From the NCBI RefSeq assembly GCF_900609065.1, contig NZ_UXAU01000009.1, positions 124,001 to 188,000 on the forward strand: a stretch of DNA of 64,000 bases, given 5' to 3'. Within the stretch, counting starts at the first letter, position 1. The number at the start of each line of letters is the position of its first letter. Position numbers and translations under genes: made by a program. Positions 1 through 9,575 of this stretch are shown piece after piece. The notes under the pieces are model-generated. The model was not told the DNA's origin, ran no database searches, and was given only the letters and a program-made list of their open reading frames with translations. The stretch is from Arthrobacter ulcerisalmonis. Its GTDB lineage: Bacteria; Actinomycetota; Actinomycetes; Actinomycetales; Micrococcaceae.

Positions 1-54
1 AGGAAGCCTTCCACAAGGCCAATTCCTGATTCTGCCTTGATAGGTCTGGATGCT

Positions 55-78
55 CTGTCCCACCGATTGGTGGGGCAG
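55..78. terminator. Hairpin, possible terminator of an upstream gene
   Basis: A 10-bp stem (55-64 with 69-78, one G-T pair) closes on the loop GATT. No T-run follows, so termination is only a guess. It could belong to a gene that ends left of the window. Confidence 0.35.
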
Positions 79-402
79 GGCATCGGCGTTTAAGCCAGTA
101 CGCTGAACTGAAAGTCCGAGAATGACCCCGCTAAAGTGGCGGGCACGAATGCGTTATTGCAAGGACGGGCATTGACTTCTATTACTGCGGCAAGGGGCCT
201 GCTCACAAGATCCCCAGTGCGGGAAGGCGACGACAAGGAGCGGCGCGGCGATGGTCACGCGCGGGGAAGGCGCTACGGGGTCCGGCCGGACCCGCAGAAT
301 CCGCAGAAGAAACCACTGCGGTTTCCCCTGTGGCGAACACGCTCCCCAATGGGTAGCTGGCCACGTAGCATCGAAGAACGTCGTAGCTAGGAGTGTGGCG
401 AA
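79..402 (+). promoter_or_regulatory. Leader and promoter region of clpC
   Basis: I see no convincing gene here. The stretch must carry the clpC promoter. It holds a perfect inverted repeat AAACC-N5-GGTTT at 310-324 and a purine-rich ribosome site TAGGAG at 388-393, nine bases before the clpC ATG. Actinobacterial clpC is often activated by ClgR, but I could not identify a convincing ClgR box. Confidence 0.4.
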
Positions 403-2895
403 ATGTTTGAGCGATTTACGGACCGTGCCCGTCGCGTAGTGGTGCTTGCCCAAGAAGAGGCACGCATGCTGAACCACAATTACATCGGTACCGAACACAT
501 CCTCTTGGGTCTGATCCATGAAGGTGAGGGCGTTGCCGCCAAGGCTCTTGAGTCTTTGAGCATTTCGCTCGACGGCGTTCGCGAGCAGGTGCAGGAGATC
601 ATCGGCCAGGGCCAGCAGGCTCCGTCCGGTCACATCCCCTTCACGCCGCGCGCCAAGAAGGTGCTGGAGCTGTCGCTCCGCGAGGCACTCCAGCTGGGCC
701 ACAACTACATTGGCACGGAGCACATCCTGCTTGGCCTGATCCGGGAAGGTGAAGGTGTAGCTGCCCAGGTGCTGGTCAAGCTTGGCGCCGACCTCAACCG
801 GGTCCGCCAGCAGGTCATCCAGCTCCTCTCCGGCTACCAGGGCAAGGAAACCACCGGCGTCGGCCCGGGCCAGCCCGAAGGAACTCCGGCCGGTTCGGTG
901 GTGCTGGACCAGTTCGGCCGCAACCTGACCCAGGCTGCCCGCGAGAACAAGCTGGACCCGGTCATTGGCCGCGAGCAGGAGATGGAACGCGTCATGCAGA
1001 TCCTCTCCCGCCGCACCAAGAACAACCCGGTCCTGATCGGTGAGCCGGGCGTCGGCAAGACGGCCGTCGTCGAGGGTCTCGCCCAGGCGATTGTCCGCGG
1101 CGACGTTCCGGAGACCATCAAGGACAAGCAGCTCTACACCTTGGACCTCGGTTCCTTGGTGGCCGGCTCACGCTACCGCGGTGACTTCGAAGAGCGGCTG
1201 AAGAAGGTCCTCAAGGAAATCCGCACCCGCGGCGACATCATCCTCTTCATCGACGAGATCCACACCCTGGTGGGTGCCGGTGCCGCTGAAGGTGCCATCG
1301 ATGCTGCCTCGATCCTCAAGCCCATGCTGGCTCGCGGCGAGCTGCAGACCATCGGTGCCACCACGCTGGATGAGTACCGCAAGCACATCGAGAAGGACGC
1401 GGCGCTGGAGCGCAGGTTCCAGCCGATCCAAGTCAAGGAACCCTCCGTGGCGCACGCCATTGAGATCCTCAAGGGCCTGCGTGATCGGTACGAGGCGCAC
1501 CACCGCGTCACGATTACCGACGGCGCCCTGGCCTCCGCTGCCAGCCTCGCCGAGCGTTACATCTCTGACCGCTTCCTGCCGGACAAGGCGATCGACCTGA
1601 TCGATGAAGCTGGTGCGCGGTTGCGTATCCGCCGGATGACCGCTCCGCCGGAGCTCAAGGCCATGGACGAGCGCATCGCTGAACTCAAGATGGAAAAAGA
1701 GTCTGCGATTGACGCCCAGGACTTCGAGGGTGCCGCTTCACTCCGTGACAAGGAGCAGAAGATGATCACCGAGCGTTCCGAAAAGGAACGCCACTGGAAG
1801 TCCGGCGGCATGGATGAGATCTCCGAGGTAAACGAAGACCTCATCGCTGAAGTGCTGGCGATCTCCACCGGCATCCCGGTCTTCAAGCTGACCGAGGAAG
1901 AATCCTCGCGACTGCTCAAGATGGAAGATGAGCTGCACAAGCGTGTGGTTGGCCAGAACGAGGCCATCAAGGCCTTGTCTCAGGCGATCCGCCGTACCCG
2001 TGCCGGACTCAAGGACCCCAAGCGTCCGGGTGGTTCGTTCATCTTTGCCGGGCCCACCGGCGTCGGCAAGACCGAACTGGCCAAGGCGTTGGCGGAATTC
2101 CTGTTCGGTGAAGAGGATGCCCTCATCACCCTGGACATGTCCGAGTACTCCGAGAAGCACACCGTTTCGCGGCTCTTCGGTGCCCCTCCGGGCTACGTGG
2201 GCTACGAGGAGGGTGGCCAGCTGACCGAGAAGGTCCGGCGTCGTCCGTTCTCCGTGGTCCTGTTCGACGAAGTGGAGAAGGCGCACGCCGACCTCTTCAA
2301 CTCGCTCCTGCAGATCCTCGAAGACGGTCGCCTGACTGACTCGCAGGGCCGCGTGGTGGACTTCAAGAACACGGTGATCATCATGACTACCAACCTTGGT
2401 ACCCGCGACATCTCCAAGAGCGTGGCCACCGGCTTCCAGTCCGGCACGGATACGCAGACCGGCTACAACCGGATGCGCGCCCGGGTCACGGAGGAGCTCA
2501 AGCAGCACTTCCGCCCCGAGTTCCTGAACCGTGTGGATGACGTGGTGGTGTTCCCGCAGCTGACCCAGGACGAGATCATCGAGATCGTGGACCTGTTCGT
2601 CAACCGCCTGGAGAAGCGCCTCAAGGACAAGGACATGGGCATCGAGCTCACGGCTGCGGCCAAGATCCTGCTCGCCACCCGTGGCTACGATCCCGCGATG
2701 GGGGCCCGGCCGTTGCGCCGCACCATCCAGCGCGAGATCGAGGACCAGTTGTCCGAGAAGATCCTGTTCGGCGAGATCCATGCTGGCGACATCGTGGTGG
2801 TGGATGTGGATGTGGAAGGCGACGGCGACGAAGCCAAGTTCACGTTTGCCGGCAACGCCAAGCCGCGCATCCCGGAGATCGCTCCGAGCGTCTAG
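403..2895 (+). CDS. clpC: ATP-dependent Clp protease ATP-binding subunit ClpC
   Basis: Hexameric AAA+ unfoldase that feeds substrates to ClpP in the cytoplasm; essential for protein quality control in actinobacteria. The 830-residue length is normal. Two Clp N repeats occupy roughly residues 1-145, each with the [14 protein letters not shown] signature. AAA-1 has Walker A GEPGVGKT near residue 213. A UVR-like coiled segment lies near 420, and AAA-2 has GPTGVGKT near 550, followed by the [15 protein letters not shown] pore-loop region. The ATG at 403 has TAGGAG nine bases upstream. It stands alone and is followed by a terminator. The TAG stop is an ordinary terminal codon. Confidence 0.98.
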   Translation: MFERFTDRARRVVVLAQEEARMLNHNYIGTEHILLGLIHEGEGVAAKALESLSISLDGVREQVQEIIGQGQQAPSGHIPFTPRAKKVLELSLREALQLGHNYIGTEHILLGLIREGEGVAAQVLVKLGADLNRVRQQVIQLLSGYQGKETTGVGPGQPEGTPAGSVVLDQFGRNLTQAARENKLDPVIGREQEMERVMQILSRRTKNNPVLIGEPGVGKTAVVEGLAQAIVRGDVPETIKDKQLYTLDLGSLVAGSRYRGDFEERLKKVLKEIRTRGDIILFIDEIHTLVGAGAAEGAIDAASILKPMLARGELQTIGATTLDEYRKHIEKDAALERRFQPIQVKEPSVAHAIEILKGLRDRYEAHHRVTITDGALASAASLAERYISDRFLPDKAIDLIDEAGARLRIRRMTAPPELKAMDERIAELKMEKESAIDAQDFEGAASLRDKEQKMITERSEKERHWKSGGMDEISEVNEDLIAEVLAISTGIPVFKLTEEESSRLLKMEDELHKRVVGQNEAIKALSQAIRRTRAGLKDPKRPGGSFIFAGPTGVGKTELAKALAEFLFGEEDALITLDMSEYSEKHTVSRLFGAPPGYVGYEEGGQLTEKVRRRPFSVVLFDEVEKAHADLFNSLLQILEDGRLTDSQGRVVDFKNTVIIMTTNLGTRDISKSVATGFQSGTDTQTGYNRMRARVTEELKQHFRPEFLNRVDDVVVFPQLTQDEIIEIVDLFVNRLEKRLKDKDMGIELTAAAKILLATRGYDPAMGARPLRRTIQREIEDQLSEKILFGEIHAGDIVVVDVDVEGDGDEAKFTFAGNAKPRIPEIAPSV

Positions 2896-2908
2896 TCTCC
2901 AACCGGCG

Positions 2909-2949
2909 GCCCCGGTCCACTCCTGATTCAGGGAGCGGGCCGGGGCTTT
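2909..2949 (+). terminator. Rho-independent terminator after clpC
   Basis: GCCCCGG (2909-2915) pairs with CCGGGGC (2940-2946), with a second inner CTCC/GGAG stem and a short T-run afterwards. It starts 14 bases past the clpC stop codon. Confidence 0.75.
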
Positions 2950-3017
2950 CGCGTTGCCGGGAAACGCGTAAGTGGTGATGGTTTGTGATGCGGCGCACAG
3001 TCCGGTTGAATCAAACT

Positions 3018-5129
3018 ATGGCTACCCTGAACCCGGAGACCCCGGAAGAGCAACCACAGACCCCGTTCCACCACCTCGACCACTACCTCGCCATCCCCAG
3101 GGTGAGTGGTCTGAGCCTCAGCCCAGACGGCACCCGCCTGGTTACCACCGTCAGCACCCTCAACGGCAAGGGCAGCGCCTTCGCCTCGGCCCTATGGGAC
3201 ATCGATCCCGCCGGGCAGCAGCAGGCCCGCCGCATCACCCGCAGCGCCAAGGGTGAAGCCGGAGCCGCATTTGCCGCCAACGGCGATGTCTACTTCACGT
3301 CGGCCCGGCCAGACCCCGAAACGCCGGATGCCGACCCGGTACCAGCCCTCTGGCTGCTGCCGGCTGACGGCGGCGAGGCTCGGTTGATTCTCAGCCGCCC
3401 CGGCGGCGTGGACTCCGTCAAGACGGCCGCGTCAGCCCCGAAGGCGTTCGTGGCAGCAGAAGTCCTCCCCGGCGCAAACGGCGAAGAAGAGGACGCTGAG
3501 CGCCGCAAGACCCGCACGGACAACAAGGTTTCAGCCATCCTGCACAGCGAATATCCTGTTCGTTATTGGGACGCGGACCTGGGCCCTGGCCAGCCTCGCA
3601 TCTTTGCGGTCGAGGATGCCGCCCAGGAGCCATCCAACAAACCCCACACCGTTGACTCCACCGGTCCCGTCCAATTGCGGAACCTCACCCCAGACGCTGG
3701 CCCCAGGCTCCGCGAGGCCGAATTTGAGGTCAGCCCCGATGGCCGCACCGTCTACGCCAGCTACACCAGGCCTCTGGATGGCGCGGACAGCAGGCTCACC
3801 CTGGTCGCCGTGGACGTCGCCACCGGAACCACCACGGTGCTCCTGGACCAGCCGGGCATGAGCTACTTCCCCGGCCCTGTCAGCCCGGACGGCACCACCC
3901 TTGTGGTGCTCAGCGAGAGCGATTCAACGCCGCAGCAGGCGCCCGAGATCAAGCTGCACTTCCTGGATGTCTCCACCCCGGGCGCGACGCTGCAGCCACT
4001 CGTCCCGGACTGGGACCGGTGGGCCAAGCCTGTCGCTTGGCTGCCTGACGGTTCGGGGCTGTTGGCAACAGCGGACGACGACGGCGCGTCGCCGGTCTTC
4101 CGGATCAGCGTCCCGGCGGCAGCGGCCGATCTCAGTGTCGCCCGGGTGACGCGGGACGCCGCGGCGTACACCGACGTCGTGGTTTCCCCTGACGGCAACC
4201 ACGCCTACGCCCTTCGGAGTTCCTACGAATTCCCGCCCGAAGCTGTCCGGATCGACCTGACCAGCGGCGAGACCGTTCGCCTTCTCGCGCCAGCGGAGCG
4301 GCCAGCAGCCTCTGGAACGTTGGAGCGGATTGCCGCCACAGCACCGGACGGTTCCCGGGTGCCCGCCTACTTGGCGCTGCCCGAAGGTGCATCGGCGGAG
4401 TCGCCGGCGCCCATGTTGTTGTGGATTCATGGTGGTCCGCTAGGGTCCTGGAATGCGTGGACGTGGCGCTGGAATCCCTGGCTGCTGACGGCGAAGGGCT
4501 ACGCGGTGCTCCTGCCGGATCCGGCCCTTTCCACCGGTTACGGCCAGGCCTTCATCCAGCGTGGCTGGGGTGCGTGGGGAGGGGCGCCGTTCACGGACCT
4601 GATGGCTGTCACGGACGTTGCCGCGGCGCGGCCGGACATCGACCAGACCCGGACGGCGGCAATGGGTGGCTCCTTTGGCGGGTACATGGCCAACTGGGTT
4701 GCCGGCCAAACCGACCGGTTCAAGGCGATCGTGACCCACGCCAGCCTGTGGGCGCTCGACCAGTTTGGCCCCACCACCGACGCAGCCCAGTACTGGCTCA
4801 AGGAGATGACGGAGGAGATGGCGCGGGAGAACTCGCCGCACCTGAACGTGGCAAACATCAGTACACCCATGCTGGTGATCCACGGCGACAAGGACTACCG
4901 CGTGCCTATCGGCGAGGGCCTGCGGCTCTGGTACGAACTGCTGTCGAAGTCCCAGTTGCCCGCCGATCAGGACGGGCAGACGCCGCACCGCTTCCTCTAT
5001 TTCCCGGATGAGAACCACTGGATCCTCAAGCCCAACCACGCCAAGATCTGGTACCAGGTGGTGGAGCACTTCCTCGCCCGGCATGTCCTGGACCAAGAGG
5101 TGGAGCTGCCCAAGGAACTGGGGCTGTGA
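3018..5129 (+). CDS. S9 family peptidase (prolyl oligopeptidase / acylaminoacyl peptidase type)
   Basis: Serine peptidase expected to cleave short peptides or acyl-peptides in the cytoplasm; no signal peptide is visible. The N-terminal two thirds form a WD/beta-propeller-like region with recurring LSPDG and VSPDG blades. The C-terminal third is the alpha/beta hydrolase. Catalytic residues lie in MGGSFGGYMAN (Ser), GDKDYRVP (Asp) and ENHWILKP (His). I chose the ATG at 3018 because homologues commonly start just before the conserved DHYL segment. An in-frame start at 2985 would add 11 residues with no better ribosome site. Its substrate cannot be told from sequence. Confidence 0.93.
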   Translation: MATLNPETPEEQPQTPFHHLDHYLAIPRVSGLSLSPDGTRLVTTVSTLNGKGSAFASALWDIDPAGQQQARRITRSAKGEAGAAFAANGDVYFTSARPDPETPDADPVPALWLLPADGGEARLILSRPGGVDSVKTAASAPKAFVAAEVLPGANGEEEDAERRKTRTDNKVSAILHSEYPVRYWDADLGPGQPRIFAVEDAAQEPSNKPHTVDSTGPVQLRNLTPDAGPRLREAEFEVSPDGRTVYASYTRPLDGADSRLTLVAVDVATGTTTVLLDQPGMSYFPGPVSPDGTTLVVLSESDSTPQQAPEIKLHFLDVSTPGATLQPLVPDWDRWAKPVAWLPDGSGLLATADDDGASPVFRISVPAAAADLSVARVTRDAAAYTDVVVSPDGNHAYALRSSYEFPPEAVRIDLTSGETVRLLAPAERPAASGTLERIAATAPDGSRVPAYLALPEGASAESPAPMLLWIHGGPLGSWNAWTWRWNPWLLTAKGYAVLLPDPALSTGYGQAFIQRGWGAWGGAPFTDLMAVTDVAAARPDIDQTRTAAMGGSFGGYMANWVAGQTDRFKAIVTHASLWALDQFGPTTDAAQYWLKEMTEEMARENSPHLNVANISTPMLVIHGDKDYRVPIGEGLRLWYELLSKSQLPADQDGQTPHRFLYFPDENHWILKPNHAKIWYQVVEHFLARHVLDQEVELPKELGL

Positions 5130-5199
5130 CGCGCCTGATGCACCTGCTGCGCGCCAGCGCCTGACGTCCGGCTGCGGGCGGGACAACTAGGATGGGGCT

Positions 5200-5709
5200 G
5201 TGACTGACTCCTTCCATATCCGCCCTGCCCGCACCAGCGACGTCGCCGCAATCAAGGCGCTCGTGGCGCCGCTGGCGGAGCAGCGAATCCTGATGGCCAA
5301 GGAAACGGTGGCGTATTACGAGAGCCTGCAGGAGTTCCTGATCGCGGAAGCAGACGACGGCGGCGTGATCGGCTGCGGCGCCCTGCACGTCATGTGGGAG
5401 GACCTGGCAGAGGTACGCACCTTGGCTGCCTCGCAGGACTGGCGCGGCCACGGAGTGGGGCACGTCCTGGTGGAAAGCCTCCTGGAGCATGCCCGCAACC
5501 TGGGCGTGGACCGCGTCTTTTGCCTGACCTTCGAGGTGGAGTTCTTCAGGCGGCACGGCTTTGAGGTGATGGCTGACCAGTCCGCCGTTGACCCGGTGGT
5601 TTACTCCGAACTTTTGCGTTCCCATGATGAAGGCGTGGCCGAATTCCTGGACCTGGCCAGGGTCAAGCCCAACACCTTGGGCAACACTCGCATGATCAGG
5701 GTGCTGTAG
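5200..5709 (+). CDS. GNAT N-acetyltransferase, amino-acid N-acetyltransferase (short ArgA type)
   Basis: The 169-residue single GNAT domain resembles the stand-alone N-acetylglutamate synthases of actinobacteria, which make N-acetylglutamate for arginine synthesis. The acetyl-CoA loop is visible around DWRGHGVGHVLVESLLEHA, followed by the conserved FFRRHGFE segment of this subfamily. It starts with GTG at 5200, 70 bases after the peptidase. Amino-acid specificity is inferred from family resemblance; another small-molecule acetyltransferase is possible. Confidence 0.82.
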   Translation: MTDSFHIRPARTSDVAAIKALVAPLAEQRILMAKETVAYYESLQEFLIAEADDGGVIGCGALHVMWEDLAEVRTLAASQDWRGHGVGHVLVESLLEHARNLGVDRVFCLTFEVEFFRRHGFEVMADQSAVDPVVYSELLRSHDEGVAEFLDLARVKPNTLGNTRMIRVL

Positions 5710-5769
5710 GCGCCCGTTTGCTTTAGTCGATTTGATGGATAAACTGATGATGGCTTGTGGGGGGCCAGG

Positions 5770-5800
5770 AAGGGACAGTCTTTGGGGGCTGTCCCTTCTT
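5770..5800 (+). terminator. Terminator between the GNAT gene and dhaK
   Basis: AAGGGACAG (5770-5778) pairs perfectly with CTGTCCCTT (5789-5797), followed by CTTCTT. It isolates the GNAT gene from the dha operon. Confidence 0.75.
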
Positions 5801-5895
5801 CCGTACCCGTCACCGTCCGTGAGTCTTTCGGTGCCGGGCCCCCGGTAGTAGGGTCGAGGAGTCACCCTCCAGGAACCGCTGCCAGGAGTATCACC

Positions 5896-6897
5896 ATGAA
5901 AAAGCTCATCAATGACCCGCGTGCCGTCGTCGACGAATCGGTTGAAGGATTCGGACTGGCCCACGCAGACCTCGTGACCGTGAACGCCGATCCCGCTTTC
6001 ATCACGCGCAAGGATGCGCCCGTGGCTGGGAAAGTTGGCCTGGTTTCCGGTGGTGGCAGCGGCCATGAGCCGCTGCACGCCGGTTTTGTGGGCCGGGGGA
6101 TGCTCGACGCTGCCGTGCCGGGGGCGGTGTTTACCTCGCCCACACCGGACCAGATCTTGCCCGCCACGCTTGCCGTGAACGCGGGCGCCGGCGTTGTCCA
6201 CATCGTCAAAAACTACACCGGCGACGTCCTCAACTTTGAGATGGCTGGCGAGCTTGCCGAGGCCGAGGGCGTTGAGGTCCGGACCGTGTTGGTGAACGAC
6301 GACGTTGCGGTTGAAGACTCGCTGTATACGGCGGGTCGCCGCGGGGTGGGTGGCACCGTGCTGGTCGAGAAGATTGCCGGCGCTGCAGCCGAGCGCGGCG
6401 ACGACCTGGACGCCGTCGCTGGGATCGGGGAGCGGGTGAACGCGAACGTCCGGACCATGGGGGTGGCGCTGTCCGCCTGCACCGTGCCGCACGCCGGAAC
6501 GCCCAGTTTCGACCTTGCCGAGGACGAAATCGAGATTGGCATCGGCATCCACGGCGAGCCTGGCCGGCACCGGATCCCCATGGAGAACGCTGACGGCATT
6601 ACGGACAGGCTGCTGGAGCCCATCCTCTCCGACCTTGGCATCACTGCAGGGGACAAGGTCCTACTGTTCGTCAACGGCATGGGCGGTACCCCGCAGAGCG
6701 AGCTTTATATTGTGTACCGCAGGGCCCGGCAGGTACTGGCCGAACTGGGTGCAGAGGTGGAACGATCCCTGGTGGGGAACTACATCACGGCACTGGAAAT
6801 GCAAGGCTGCTCCATCTCCGTGCTCCGCCTCGATGCGGAAATGACCGAACTGTGGGACGCGCCCGTTCACACCGCAGCACTGCGCTGGGGCGTGTAA
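5896..6897 (+). CDS. dhaK: Dihydroxyacetone kinase subunit DhaK
   Basis: Binds dihydroxyacetone covalently and presents it to DhaL for phosphorylation, giving dihydroxyacetone phosphate. The 333-residue length fits the family. [11 protein letters not shown] and the substrate-binding His near residue 219 (GIGIHGEPG) are present. I use the ATG at 5896 with CAGGAG upstream instead of the longer GTG frame from 5755, because MKKLINDP is the usual N-terminus. It is the first gene of dhaKLM; DhaL follows two bases after the stop. Confidence 0.97.
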   Translation: MKKLINDPRAVVDESVEGFGLAHADLVTVNADPAFITRKDAPVAGKVGLVSGGGSGHEPLHAGFVGRGMLDAAVPGAVFTSPTPDQILPATLAVNAGAGVVHIVKNYTGDVLNFEMAGELAEAEGVEVRTVLVNDDVAVEDSLYTAGRRGVGGTVLVEKIAGAAAERGDDLDAVAGIGERVNANVRTMGVALSACTVPHAGTPSFDLAEDEIEIGIGIHGEPGRHRIPMENADGITDRLLEPILSDLGITAGDKVLLFVNGMGGTPQSELYIVYRRARQVLAELGAEVERSLVGNYITALEMQGCSISVLRLDAEMTELWDAPVHTAALRWGV

Positions 6898-6899
6898 CG

Positions 6900-7532
6900 G
6901 TGTCCCTGAACACCGCCTGGACGGTGAAATGGTTGACGCTCTGCGCGCAGGCAATGGCCGAGCACCGGACGGAATTGATTGAGCTGGATAGGGCCATCGG
7001 CGACTCTGATCATGGCGAAAACATGGACAGGGGCTTCCAGGCTGTGCTGGCCAAACTCGCCGAGACGCCACCGGAAACCCCTGGCGCTGCCCTGAAGCTG
7101 ACGGCCATGACGTTGATGTCCAAGGTGGGTGGCGCCGCTGGCCCGCTCTACGGCACCGCCTTTCTGCGGGCTGCTACTGCGCTTGGAGAGGCACAGGAGG
7201 TCGACGCCGGAGCCTGGGCAGGTGCCTTGGCTGCAGCGCGGGACGGCATCGTGGCCCGCGGCAAGGCCGAGCTGGGCGACAAAACCATGGTGGACGCGTG
7301 GACCCCCGCGGTGGATGCGGCGCAGGCTGCCGCAACTGCCGACGTCGCGAATTATCGGGCGGTGCTTACCGCAGCCGCCGACGCCGCCGAGGCAGGTGCC
7401 GCTGCCACCGAACCACTGGTTGCCAGGAAGGGCCGCGCCAGTTACCTGGGCGAGCGGAGCGCGGGCCACCGCGATCCCGGCGCCACATCCACGGCGTTGA
7501 TCCTCCGCGCCGCTGTGGAGGCTGCTGCATGA
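6900..7532 (+). CDS. dhaL: Dihydroxyacetone kinase ADP-binding subunit DhaL
   Basis: Carries a tightly bound nucleotide that is rephosphorylated by DhaM and passes phosphate to dihydroxyacetone held by DhaK. The 210-residue length is typical. The Mg/nucleotide motif appears as GDSDHGENM, in place of the more usual GDGDHG. A second loop has KVGGAAGPLYGTA. The GTG at 6900 gives the best family alignment, and its reading frame ends overlapping the dhaM start (ATGA). Confidence 0.95.
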   Translation: MSLNTAWTVKWLTLCAQAMAEHRTELIELDRAIGDSDHGENMDRGFQAVLAKLAETPPETPGAALKLTAMTLMSKVGGAAGPLYGTAFLRAATALGEAQEVDAGAWAGALAAARDGIVARGKAELGDKTMVDAWTPAVDAAQAAATADVANYRAVLTAAADAAEAGAAATEPLVARKGRASYLGERSAGHRDPGATSTALILRAAVEAAA

Positions 7533-8218
7533 CCGTCAGCTTGGTGGTGGTTTCGCACAGTGAAAAGATCGCCGACGGCGCCGCGGAACTTGCAGCGCAG
7601 ATGGCGCCCGACGTGCGCATTGTGGCAGCCGGTGGAACCACGGATGGCCGAATCGGCACCAGCCTTGAGAAGGTTCTCGCGGCCTTCGACTCGCTGCCGG
7701 AGGGGGCGGTGATCCTCACGGATCTGGGCTCTGCCGTCATGACTGCGGAATCAGCCCTCGAATTTGCCGAGAACCCAGAAACCCTGCTGCTTGCCGATGC
7801 TCCCTTGGTGGAAGGCTTGGTGGCCGCCGCCGTTGCGGCTCAGGGCGGTGCTGACCTCCAGGGTGTGAAGCAGGCAGCCGAAGCTGTGGGGCGCGCCGCG
7901 CACGCCGTTGACCTACCTGCTGAGCAGCTGGTGAACGCCGGCTCGGTCACCGGCAAGGGGCCTGATTTCATCGGCGAGTTTGAGCTCATCAACGAGGCCG
8001 GGTTGCATGCCAGGCCGGCCGCCAAGATCGCCGGCGGGGTCTCCGCCCTGGACGCCAAGGTAGAACTCAACGGGGTGGACGCCGCCTCCATGACATCCCT
8101 GATGACGCTCGGTGCGGGCAAGGGCCGGGCGCTGCACGTGGAGGCATGGGGCGTGGACGCGGAGCGGGCCGTGAACTACATCGGCGGTCTGGTCCAGGCG
8201 GGGTTCGGCGAGACGTAG
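7529..8218 (+). CDS. dhaM: PTS-dependent dihydroxyacetone kinase phosphotransferase DhaM (EIIA-HPr fusion)
   Basis: Phosphoryl donor to DhaL-ADP. Residues 1-130 are a mannose-type EIIA domain with active His9 in VVSHSEK and the GTSLEKV segment. Residues 150-229 are an HPr domain with phosphorylatable His160 in GLHARPAAKI. The EI-like C-terminal domain of E. coli DhaM is absent, so phosphate must come from a separate enzyme I. The ATG overlaps the dhaL stop, so the genes are translationally coupled. Confidence 0.95.
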   Translation: MTVSLVVVSHSEKIADGAAELAAQMAPDVRIVAAGGTTDGRIGTSLEKVLAAFDSLPEGAVILTDLGSAVMTAESALEFAENPETLLLADAPLVEGLVAAAVAAQGGADLQGVKQAAEAVGRAAHAVDLPAEQLVNAGSVTGKGPDFIGEFELINEAGLHARPAAKIAGGVSALDAKVELNGVDAASMTSLMTLGAGKGRALHVEAWGVDAERAVNYIGGLVQAGFGET

Positions 8219-8313
8219 CGCAAGGGGGATGTTTTCTACCCAGGTGCCGCCGAATCGCGTCCCGCGGTGTGTTCTCAACAACCTTGTCCGTGCCTGGCCA
8301 TAAGCTCGAATCC

Positions 8314-8490
8314 ATGGAACGGCCCCACATAGAAGCACCCACAACTGAGATCGAAGTCCTCGACGGGCAAACCACAGTCGAGGAACTTCTTGCTGAGCTG
8401 GGCTTCGAATGGAAGGCCGGCAACACCAAAGCTCTGCACCTTACCGAGGAAGCCCTCGATGACCCTTTCGGCCAGCCCGCACTTTTCTAG
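8314..8490 (+). CDS. Small hypothetical protein, 58 residues
   Basis: Short acidic protein, MERPHIEAP to DDPFGQPALF, with no recognised domain. The segment TVEELLAELGFEW could form a helix. It starts 95 bases after dhaM, and codon use looks coding (third-position GC). An upstream in-frame extension overlaps dhaM and looks like shadow sequence. Function unknown. Confidence 0.55.
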   Translation: MERPHIEAPTTEIEVLDGQTTVEELLAELGFEWKAGNTKALHLTEEALDDPFGQPALF

Positions 8491-8539
8491 CCAGCGTTCG
8501 CCTGGGGGCCTGGTCGGGGACAGCGCACTCACCTCAGTT

Positions 8540-9040
8540 TTATGAACCGAAGGGCGCGCTGACGTCGTGCAGGCCCTCGTTGTCGAGGCTGACGGCCGCC
8601 GTCAGGAACTGACCGCATTGTTCGCCAATCGGGAAAGACGAAACAGGCTCGAACTCCAGGGTGTGGACTGCCAGCGCGGTGCCCGCGGAGTTGGTCCCGG
8701 AAACCGTGACGGTCATCCGGCTATCGGTCAGCACGCCGAGGTCCAAGAATCCGACCTTGGAGCCATCCGGGGACGACGTGGCCGAGCACGCGTTTTTCGA
8801 GTCGCAGCCGAGATCGATCGAGACGCTCCCGGGCATCAAATCGAGATCGCTTTCGTGGCAGATGCCGTCTTGGCACGCCCGGATGTGCAGCGACTCAACC
8901 TGGGTAACATAACTGGCGGCCACCGTCAGCGAGACGCCGCTCGATTGCCCAAGATCCGGGCAAGCCACATCGGCGGGCCCGCACGCGGCGGCGAGTACCG
9001 CCGTCGTGCATAACACCACAAGTACCCCGAACCTGCGCAT
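8540..9040 (-). CDS. Putative secreted lipoprotein
   Basis: The 166-residue product begins with an Arg-Arg n-region, a hydrophobic stretch and the lipobox LAAAC, so it should be lipid-anchored on the outer face of the membrane. The mature part is rich in Cys (HIRACQDGICHE, DLGCDSKNACS) and beta-strand-like; I do not recognise a domain. It is the downstream neighbour of a DUF3592 membrane gene read in the opposite order. Function unknown. Confidence 0.7.
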   Translation of the reverse strand: MRRFGVLVVLCTTAVLAAACGPADVACPDLGQSSGVSLTVAASYVTQVESLHIRACQDGICHESDLDLMPGSVSIDLGCDSKNACSATSSPDGSKVGFLDLGVLTDSRMTVTVSGTNSAGTALAVHTLEFEPVSSFPIGEQCGQFLTAAVSLDNEGLHDVSAPFGS

Positions 9041-9059
9041 GCCTCAGCCTAGGCTGGCG

Positions 9060-9491
9060 TCAGGGCAACGGGAAGTAGCTGACCACCAGGAACGAGGCCA
9101 CCCCGAACACTGCGAAAAAGGCGATCAGGCATCCCATGGCTGAGCGTGGCGCCGCGGAAACCTGAAGCGATTGCTCAGGATCCGCCGGGTTGAAAGCCAC
9201 CTCCAGCAGCGCCCCGGGCACCGGCGGCGCGGCCAGGGAGATCTCGGAGGTGCCGGCGCGAACGTTGCCGTGCGGGTCGGTGAACTGGTAGGTGGCAAAG
9301 TAGCGCCGGCTGCGCGATGAGCCGCCGCCGCCGTTGGTCCAGCCGGCCACACTACCGGTCACCGTGGCTGGAGCCTTGGGCCAGTCCGCCATCTGCTGCG
9401 CCTGACGTTTCGTTTTGCGCGCCGAAAATACGAGCGCCAACACTGCCGCCACGATGAAAAGCGCCCACACCGCATACAAGATTGCTCGCAT
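9060..9491 (-). CDS. DUF3592-like membrane protein
   Basis: The 143-residue protein has one membrane helix at each end (ILYAVWALFIVAAVLALVF and CLIAFFAVFGVASFLVVSY) flanking a soluble beta domain, the DUF3592 layout. I start at the ATG at 9491, which has GGGGGAA close upstream; longer starts lack this. Function unknown. Confidence 0.72.
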   Translation of the reverse strand: MRAILYAVWALFIVAAVLALVFSARKTKRQAQQMADWPKAPATVTGSVAGWTNGGGGSSRSRRYFATYQFTDPHGNVRAGTSEISLAAPPVPGALLEVAFNPADPEQSLQVSAAPRSAMGCLIAFFAVFGVASFLVVSYFPLP

Positions 9492-9575
9492 GATTTCCCC
9501 CATTCCGGTCCCCGCACAGTATGCCACCTATGCCGCGCGGGCATCTTCGGTGCGGCACGACGTTGGCCGGGCTCC

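Noticed and set aside
5026..6570. A 514-codon minus-strand frame opposite the peptidase end, GNAT and dhaK
   Set aside because: Antisense shadow of three well-recognised genes; composition is non-protein-like and no start signal is visible.
8567..9013. Plus-strand frame opposite the lipoprotein at 8540-9040
   Set aside because: The minus strand has a signal peptide and lipobox; the plus frame is an arginine-rich shadow.
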